From Pagrus major (taxonomy: Eukaryota; Chordata; Actinopteri; Spariformes; Sparidae), in contig NC_133238.1 of assembly GCF_040436345.1 (NCBI RefSeq), positions 1,612,501 to 1,676,500 on the forward strand: a DNA stretch of 64,000 nucleotides, written 5' to 3'. Under the pieces are notes generated by a model. That model was not told the DNA's origin and made no database searches. It saw nothing but the letters and a program-made list of their open reading frames with translations. The number at the start of each line of letters is the position of its first letter. The first letter of the stretch is position 1. The position numbers and the translations under genes are program-made. Below are positions 59,901 to 64,000 of this stretch, piece after piece.

Positions 59901-60013
59901 AAGATCATGTTTAGTGATTATTATTGTGTCTCGGCAGTTTTTATAGTAGTTCACCAACATGCAGCACAATCCTCTGTCTCTCTTTCTGCAGATCTCTGGA
60001 GTCCAGGGGCTAG
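41892..60013 (+). CDS. lin7b: Lin-7 homolog B, L27/PDZ scaffold (six coding exons)
   Basis: LIN7 proteins join CASK and Mint/APBA proteins or MPP partners through the L27 domain, and bind C-terminal motifs of receptors and channels through the PDZ domain at junctions and synapses. Coding exons are 41892-41928, 45138-45256, 45598-45669, 48331-48540, 51461-51624 and 59992-60013. All junctions are GT-AG and in frame, giving 207 codons, the human LIN7B length. L27 covers about residues 10-65 ([28 protein letters not shown]). PDZ covers about 93-175, with the GLGF loop at 102-105 and [20 protein letters not shown] after it. The C-terminus SYSSLESRG matches LIN7B rather than LIN7A or LIN7C. The start at 41892 ([13 protein letters not shown]) matches the family; in-frame ATGs at 41853 and 41856 could add 12 or 13 residues. 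Confidence 0.96.
41929..43903 (+). other. lin7b intron 1, first part
   Basis: From about 42580 to 42980 it has many CATGACAT/GACATGA words and a perfect 14-bp hairpin (42928-42960), probably a MITE-like repeat. The rest is AT-rich and unassigned. Confidence 0.4.
42928..42960. repeat. Perfect hairpin, 14-bp stem with 5-nt loop
   Basis: CACCTGTCATTAAC, loop TTGAT, then GTTAATGACAGGTG. The palindrome lies at the end of a repeat-like segment. Confidence 0.85.
43911..44150 (+). mobile_element. tRNA-derived SINE
   Basis: The head (from 43911) has an A-box-like TGTAGTTCAGGAGATAGAGC and a B-box-like GGTTTCGAATCCC at about 43961-43973. A body follows with GTGTCCTTGAGCAAGATACT and TTGCTCCTGATGAGCAG, common in fish SINEs. 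It is an internal pol III promoter type element in intron 1 of lin7b. Confidence 0.65.
44151..45137 (+). other. lin7b intron 1, second part
   Basis: Unassigned AT-rich sequence. The T-rich tract and acceptor GTGCTAG lie at 45131-45137. Confidence 0.4.
45138..45256 (+). CDS. lin7b: lin7b coding exon 2 (L27)
   Basis: It completes Asp13 and encodes residues 14-52, most of the L27 helices. The donor GTAAAG starts at 45257. Confidence 0.96.
45598..45669 (+). CDS. lin7b: lin7b coding exon 3
   Basis: It encodes residues 53-76 ([20 protein letters not shown] and ATAK). The acceptor CCTCTAG ends at 45597 and the donor GTACTA starts at 45670. Confidence 0.95.
46061..46367. mobile_element. Short element with about 36-bp inverted termini and direct-repeat flanks
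   Basis: The left end TGCTGTATCATAGGTCACTG (continuing to 46099) is matched inversely by the right end up to ACGATACAGCA (46367) with few differences. ATAAGCAGATA occurs at 46041-46051 and 46374-46384, a possible duplication set slightly away from the termini. The family was not identified. The interior contains GATGTTTCACCTCTCATCC, common in fish repeats. Confidence 0.55.
47100..47453 (-). mobile_element. Tc1-like transposon remnant (terminus plus N-terminal HTH of transposase)
   Basis: The minus strand at about 47125-47294 reads [20 protein letters not shown], then [20 protein letters not shown], the paired-like helix-turn-helix of a Tc1 transposase. A terminus GGGCCAGGCAGTGTAT lies at 47441-47456. 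The catalytic domain is missing. Confidence 0.7.
48331..48540 (+). CDS. lin7b: lin7b coding exon 4 (PDZ)
   Basis: It encodes residues 77-146, including GLGFNIMGG (102-110), the carboxylate-binding loop and second strand of the PDZ domain. The acceptor GACCAG ends at 48330 and the donor GTAAGG starts at 48541. Confidence 0.97.
48541..49044 (+). other. lin7b intron 4, unassigned part before the Kolobok element
   Basis: No recognised feature. AGATTAACCC and ACTGGTGTAAAGTGC-type sequence lies near 48870. Confidence 0.4.
49361..49603 (+). pseudogene. THAP zinc-finger domain fragment of the transposon
   Basis: The 80-codon frame has CCSVVGC near its start, then [20 protein letters not shown], then [11 protein letters not shown]. 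The C2CH pattern (C-x4-C ... C-x2-H) and the trailing F are typical of THAP domains. No catalytic domain follows in frame. An overlapping longer frame in another phase (49099-49650) has no recognisable content. Confidence 0.65.
49884..50172 (+). repeat. About 67-bp tandem repeat inside the Kolobok element
   Basis: About four copies of a unit containing GAACAAGCAGAGGAGA, GTGAAATGTCTC and GCGGACGGTGAGCTGC, at a period of 67-68 bp. Adjacent copies differ alternately (ATTGTATGAAATCG versus GGGGTGAAATGTC), implying duplication of a two-unit block. Confidence 0.8.
50611..51460 (+). other. lin7b intron 4, remainder
   Basis: AT-rich, no recognised gene or element. The acceptor GCCCATGCAG ends at 51460. 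Confidence 0.4.
51461..51624 (+). CDS. lin7b: lin7b coding exon 5 (end of PDZ, basic C-terminus)
   Basis: It encodes residues 147-200 ([20 protein letters not shown] to [11 protein letters not shown]) and two bases of Ser201. The exon ends TACTC|GTGAGG. If the donor is not used, the frame meets TGA at 51626-51628 one codon later. Confidence 0.9.
52196..56992 (+). repeat. 10-bp minisatellite, AATGGTGATG consensus, with 1.53-kb higher-order repeat
   Basis: About 480 units of AATGGTGATG and variants (AATGTCGATG, AATGTGGATG, AATGATGATG, AATGGTGATA) run almost unbroken for 4.8 kb. The sequence from about 54740 to 55460 recurs at +1531 bp (56271 on) with few changes. A related block starts 1.58 kb earlier (53461). 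The top strand is almost free of C outside TCG units. The minus strand lacks stop codons and yields frames up to 217 codons of ([10 protein letters not shown])n, which are artefacts of the repeat. Confidence 0.97.
58395..58605 (-). mobile_element. Probable tRNA-derived SINE or related fish repeat, minus strand
   Basis: GATGATATGCAGCAAAGGGC, GGTCGGAGTTGGACCCTGGG and CCTCTGTACATGGGGCGC are words from a repeat widespread in fish. On the minus strand the tRNA-like GGTCCAACTCCGACC may be a degenerate B box. Boundaries are approximate. Confidence 0.45.
59992..60013 (+). CDS. lin7b: lin7b terminal coding exon (SLESRG)
   Basis: The acceptor CTCTCTTTCTGCAG ends at 59991. TC from exon 5 plus A gives Ser201, then TCT CTG GAG TCC AGG GGC TAG encodes SLESRG and stop. 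This is exactly the LIN7B C-terminus and makes 207 residues. A longer frame through the same exon in another phase (to 60198) is therefore 3' UTR. Confidence 0.92.
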
Positions 60014-60600
60014 CTAAACCAATTCCTCCATCCACCTCATCGTCCAACCCTCCTCAAACCTCTGTTCCAGTAGGAGGCAAGACCGTAGATGAGAAGCAAA
60101 AAACCAAAGTAGCCTACCAACACCTGTTACCTGAACTTCTTCATAAAGCCAACGCTGCAGTTCAGGATTTTCTCCCCTCAGTCTTTCCTATTTCTTAGTG
60201 AAGTGCAGATTAAGCTTGTTGTCAGACCGTGCCATTAATTTCACCTTCGTGAAATCATCCTCAGCTTCCTGTTACATAAGGGCAACACATTCTCTTTAGT
60301 GTGTGGCTTAACTAAAACCTAGTGTGATATTATCATGTCGTTTTATGTTTGCATTCTCATGTAGTGCACTGCGCTCCTCAGCAGTTCGGCCTGATTAGCC
60401 GAGGAAACGTGGAAACTGACACCTACAGTCTTCACTGCTGTTTTTCCATCAGATGTCCCAGCTGGAGGGCTAAGCATTAGCATTATGAAGAACTACACTT
60501 AAATCAGTGGCTGGCAAGTGTCATCTTTTTTGTATTAATGTATTTATTTTATTTATTTGCATAAATATTTATGAAATAAAGTCTTACTGAGTAAATTGAA
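60014..60600 (+). promoter_or_regulatory. lin7b: lin7b 3' UTR and poly(A) signal
   Basis: AATAAA at 60575-60580 lies 562 bp after the stop and marks the probable transcript end. Confidence 0.75.
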
Positions 60601-61267
60601 CGCTGTCTTTCTTAGAAACAAGAAATTATTTTGAAGGCCCGTGCACCAACCATATGAATGAGAGAAGCAATAGCAGGAATGTCTCAACTGACTTAGATGT
60701 TTGAATGAAGTTTCTTTGTTAAAAATGTGGAAGGAGTTAAGTTCCAAAAAACATGACGTACTAAATACTACTACTACTACTAATAATAATAATAATAATA
60801 GTACTACTACTACTAATAATAATAATAATAATAACAATACAGTTTTCTCAATTGTTAAAGCATTTTTCCTGAAACAAAATTTAAATACTTTTGACATCAT
60901 AAGGCCATACTACATATTCAACTGTTTAAAGTTGTGTAGAAATAGTTTCCTTTTTCTCCTTTTTTACTTTAACATTTAGGGAGGGAGGTTGTCCCAATAA
61001 TATTGTACAGTACAGTACATACAATAATGAGCTGTGTTTCAGCAAGAGGAACAGATTTTGGAATCCATAGTCAACATCCATATGATTGTCAACTGACAGC
61101 CCAGTGGGTCAGTGGACTAGCAGCAGCAGCCTAATAATAAAAAGTGTTGTCTTGGGAAATCCATTGAAAATGGAATGAAGTCCAGTCAATTTTATTTAAA
61201 TACCGCCACTTTGTAACAAATATCATCTCATTGTTAGCTGTTATACATTGATACACAATATACACAA
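60601..61267. repeat. Downstream sequence with TAC/TAA microsatellite
   Basis: Alternating (TAC)n and (TAA)n runs lie at 60767-60838. No gene is seen in the remainder. Confidence 0.6.
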
Positions 61268-61812
61268 TACACAATCAGGCATAACATTATGACTACCTGC
61301 CTAATATTGTGAAGGTTCCCCTTGTGCAGCCAAAACAGCTCTGACCTGTCAAGACATGGACTTAAGACAGCTGAGGGTGTCCTGTGGTGTCTGGCACCAG
61401 GGCATTTTATAGTGGATCCTCTGGGTCCTGTATGTTGGGGGGTGGGGCCTCCATGGATCAGACCTGCTCCAGCACGTCTTACAGATGCTCGATCAGATTG
61501 GGATCTGGGGAATTTGGAGGCCCAGTCAACACCTTGGGCCCTTTATTGTGTTCCTCGAGCTGTTCCTGAGCAGTGTTTGCGGTGTGTCAGGGCACATTGT
61601 CCTGCTGGGGGGCCACTGCCATCGGGTAGTGTTGTTGTGATGAGGGGGTGTACTTGGTCCACAACAGTGTTTGGATGGGTGGTGCATGTCAAGTGGCATT
61701 CACTTGAATGCCACTACCCAAGGTTTCCCAGCAGAACATCGCATTGTGATGAGATGATCAATGTTATTCACGTCACCTGTCAGTGGTTTTAATGTTGTGG
61801 CTGATTGGTGTA
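61268..61812 (-). mobile_element. Deleted Tc1-like element
   Basis: Termini ATACACAATCAGGCATAACA and TGTTGTGGCTGATTGGTGTAT are imperfect inverted repeats. The interior TCAGATTGGGATCTGGGGAA and CACATTGTCCTGCTGGGGGG correspond on the minus strand to the C-terminal part of a Tc1 transposase. At 545 bp it is far short of full length. Confidence 0.7.
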
Positions 61813-64000
61813 TATTTCAATTTAAAACAACTTTATTGACCACTATTTGCATGCAGAAGGCAGAAATTTCTCTTTAGCTTTAGCTTACAAATCTGCAGTT
61901 AAAAAGGGTACATTAAAACACATTACATCCAGACAGGACAGGACACATTGAAACACACACAGTATATACCTTATTTATTTACCGTATATTTAAAATACTT
62001 ACGTTATTATTTACGTCAATTAAAATACATTTCTAATAAGCTCAGAAACATCAATAGCATGTCAAGCAGTTTGTCCATGTCATGTCCTTTCTGTTCCTCT
62101 ATTTTGTCCTTGCATGTAGTCTTAACCATTGTTTGCTGTTCTGCATGGGGATGCTCCAGTTGCTTGGAGAAAGGAGTATGAACCTACAATTTCCCCACTG
62201 ACATGGAGAGGCTCATGTCTGCAGGAGCAATCTAAATATTACCTAAGATTATAACAACAAAAAACTATGTGAGGTTATCATATTTATTCACTACATTTGC
62301 ACTTTTCTTTTACAAAGACCACACCACTGGGAAGCTTAATATTTGGTTAATTTAGAATAATGATCAGGGAAATGCTTGAGAAACTCAGGGAGTTATGACT
62401 CAAGGTTATGTTTAAACTCATTGCAGGTTTTCAGACTCCACTGAATCCTCCTTTAGTTCTTGTGCAAAGAGAGAGCGAGCGAGTGTAAGACAGGGAGAAA
62501 AGACACTGTCGTTTGGTCTGTGTACGCCAACTTATGTTGTGGAATTTCAGTAGTTGTGATCTAAACAGCTTTTGCTGCTGAAGTTTAACAAAGTATGACA
62601 TGAATCTGAATGAATTAGTTTTTCAAGAAACATGAACAATACATAACTATATATCAATAGTCAAGCATAAATAAGACTTTAAAGGATTATATATGATACA
62701 AATAGTAAAAAAGGAAAAAAAGAAAAATAAACCAACAGTTTTTCTCTTACAGCTAATAATCAGTCCTGCCCAATTCCATCCCACTGTACAGACAACATAA
62801 TGTGAAGCATATTAGGCTCACATCCTGTTTCTAACAGAGGTCTGTGTGCTTGAGATAATTAACGAACAGGTTAGTCCTGAAAATGAATGTAAAACTGTAT
62901 TAAAATGCCCATTCAAGTCTAGCCCAAAGTAAATTCAAAGCTCTTGTTGAACCTTTTCCCCCCAAACTGTCAGAAGCTCTGTAAATGCTTCTGGCATTGA
63001 TCTAAAGGAGTTTGACCATACTGAATTTTTTTTTTTCTTGGCAATTTTTTTTTAATGCAAACATAAGCCTGCAGATGACCTGTAACTGCCCCTATTACCT
63101 GGAAAACACAATGGTTCAACATCATCAAGAACTGTGATAAACTATATATTACTGGATTTGAAATCTCATTGGCCACATGATGCATCACTCTTCTGTAGGC
63201 TGGTGTGTAAGTGGCTCAGGAGAGAGGAGAAAGAAGCGAGTGGGTCACACGATCACTCATTGGCTGTTTTAGGCTCTAGGGCAAGCTTAGAAGCTCAGAT
63301 CTGCTTAAATGAGCTGTCAATCAAACGGCTGCCATCTCAGCATCTCTGTCTTTTACCAGATAAAAACATGAAAAAACATCTGAGATTGCAGTTTTTTGCC
63401 ATTTTGTCACCATTTAACCATGGAATATTGTGTTTTGTACTAAATGTGTTACTGAAATGGATCTTTTGTTGGAGTTTGGTGCACTACTGAAACCCCCAGA
63501 ACCTTTATTGAGGAGCTGGCAAAACTTTGTACATGCTATTTTTTGTTTGTTTGTTTGTTTTTTGTTTTTTTGTTGATTGTATCTGGTTCCTTTGGTTTTA
63601 TCTTGAAATGGTTTGCATGAATAGAATCATGAGAATCTAAGCTGTTTAATGATGTATGGCATGACCATACACTTCGATTGAAAGTTTGGTGAACTGGCCA
63701 CTGACTTTTAACAGGTTTTAATGAAAGGATTCCATACTTTTTAAATAGCTCTTGTTTTCCCTTAATAGGATAAGTTATCTATTTGAAGGATGTACATCTT
63801 GAAAGCTTTGTCAACCATTTACCAGTACTTGGTCTATTTACATTCTTCCATGATAATGCTATCATACATTTTGCCTGTAACAAACATAGATCTAAACATA
63901 TTGGCTCGTTCTTCCTCAAATTGTATGCCTTGGATAACAACCTAATACCTTAAAACACAATTTGGGGATATCACTATCAGATTAGTTTAACTTTTCCCAG
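61813..64000. other. Unassigned sequence at the window end
   Basis: AT-rich. An open frame at 63134-63490 (plus strand) shows no motif I recognise. GTTTGTTTGTTTGTTT runs lie near 63545. A neighbouring gene may start beyond the window. Confidence 0.4.

Larger units (their letters stand above)
51625..59991 (+). other. lin7b intron 5 containing the 10-bp minisatellite
   Basis: This 8.4-kb intron lies between GTGAGG (51625) and TTTCTGCAG (59991). Outside the array it holds a TTATC run (51963-51981), a probable SINE (58395-58605) and unassigned sequence at 57000-58390 and 58610-59980, part of which (57250-57900) is CpG-containing. Confidence 0.8.

Noticed and set aside
59959..60198. Open frame of 79 codons after the acceptor at 59991
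   Set aside because: The exon phase fixed by lin7b gives SLESRG and stop at 60011-60013; the longer frame is a different phase inside the 3' UTR and matches no family I know.

Overview
The window looks like a teleost fish genome, most likely percomorph. Two vertebrate genes with normal exon-intron structure lie in the same orientation. Most of the rest is the transposon mix typical of fish: hAT elements with 8-bp target duplications, Tc1-like elements, a Kolobok-type TTAA element, L2/CR1-like and Tx1/L1-like LINEs, a tRNA-derived SINE, and microsatellites. The species cannot be fixed from sequence alone.

Layout. 1-17.7 kb is intergenic and repeat-rich: a hAT element with intact target duplications, a minus-strand L2-like LINE, a long inverted-repeat element, a plus-strand L2-like LINE split by a ZBED-type hAT, and a minus-strand Tx1/L1 element split by a second L1. 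17.7-39.9 kb is snrnp70, the U1 snRNP 70 kDa protein: one 5' UTR exon and nine coding exons, about 470 codons by my assembly, with RRM and RS-like tail. Its introns hold a degraded antisense L1, hAT remnants and TTAA elements. 40.0-41.4 kb is a dead Tc1 element. 41.85-60.6 kb is lin7b, six coding exons and 207 codons by my assembly, with L27 and PDZ domains. Its last intron contains about 4.8 kb of a 10-bp minisatellite with a 1.53-kb higher-order repeat. That array produces long open frames on the minus strand which are not genes. 60.6-64 kb holds a microsatellite, a deleted Tc1-like element and unassigned sequence.

The two genes are not a pathway: snrnp70 acts in 5' splice-site recognition and lin7b in PDZ scaffolding at cell junctions and synapses. 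They are also neighbours in mammals (SNRNP70-LIN7B), so this is conserved synteny.

The most interesting signal is in the snrnp70 intron between the exons at 28.4 and 35.5 kb. A pyrimidine tract and CAG (to 33213) are followed by seven copies of a GGTAAG-centred motif in about 290 bp, six of them exactly GGTAAGGCCCT. Each core resembles a U1 5' splice site, and the reading frame entering the predicted exon meets a TAG at 33282. This looks like a poison or decoy exon through which U1 snRNP could sense its own level. A second useful result is that the true lin7b C-terminus (SLESRG) lies beyond the minisatellite; the apparent stop in the previous exon overlaps a GTGAGG splice donor.
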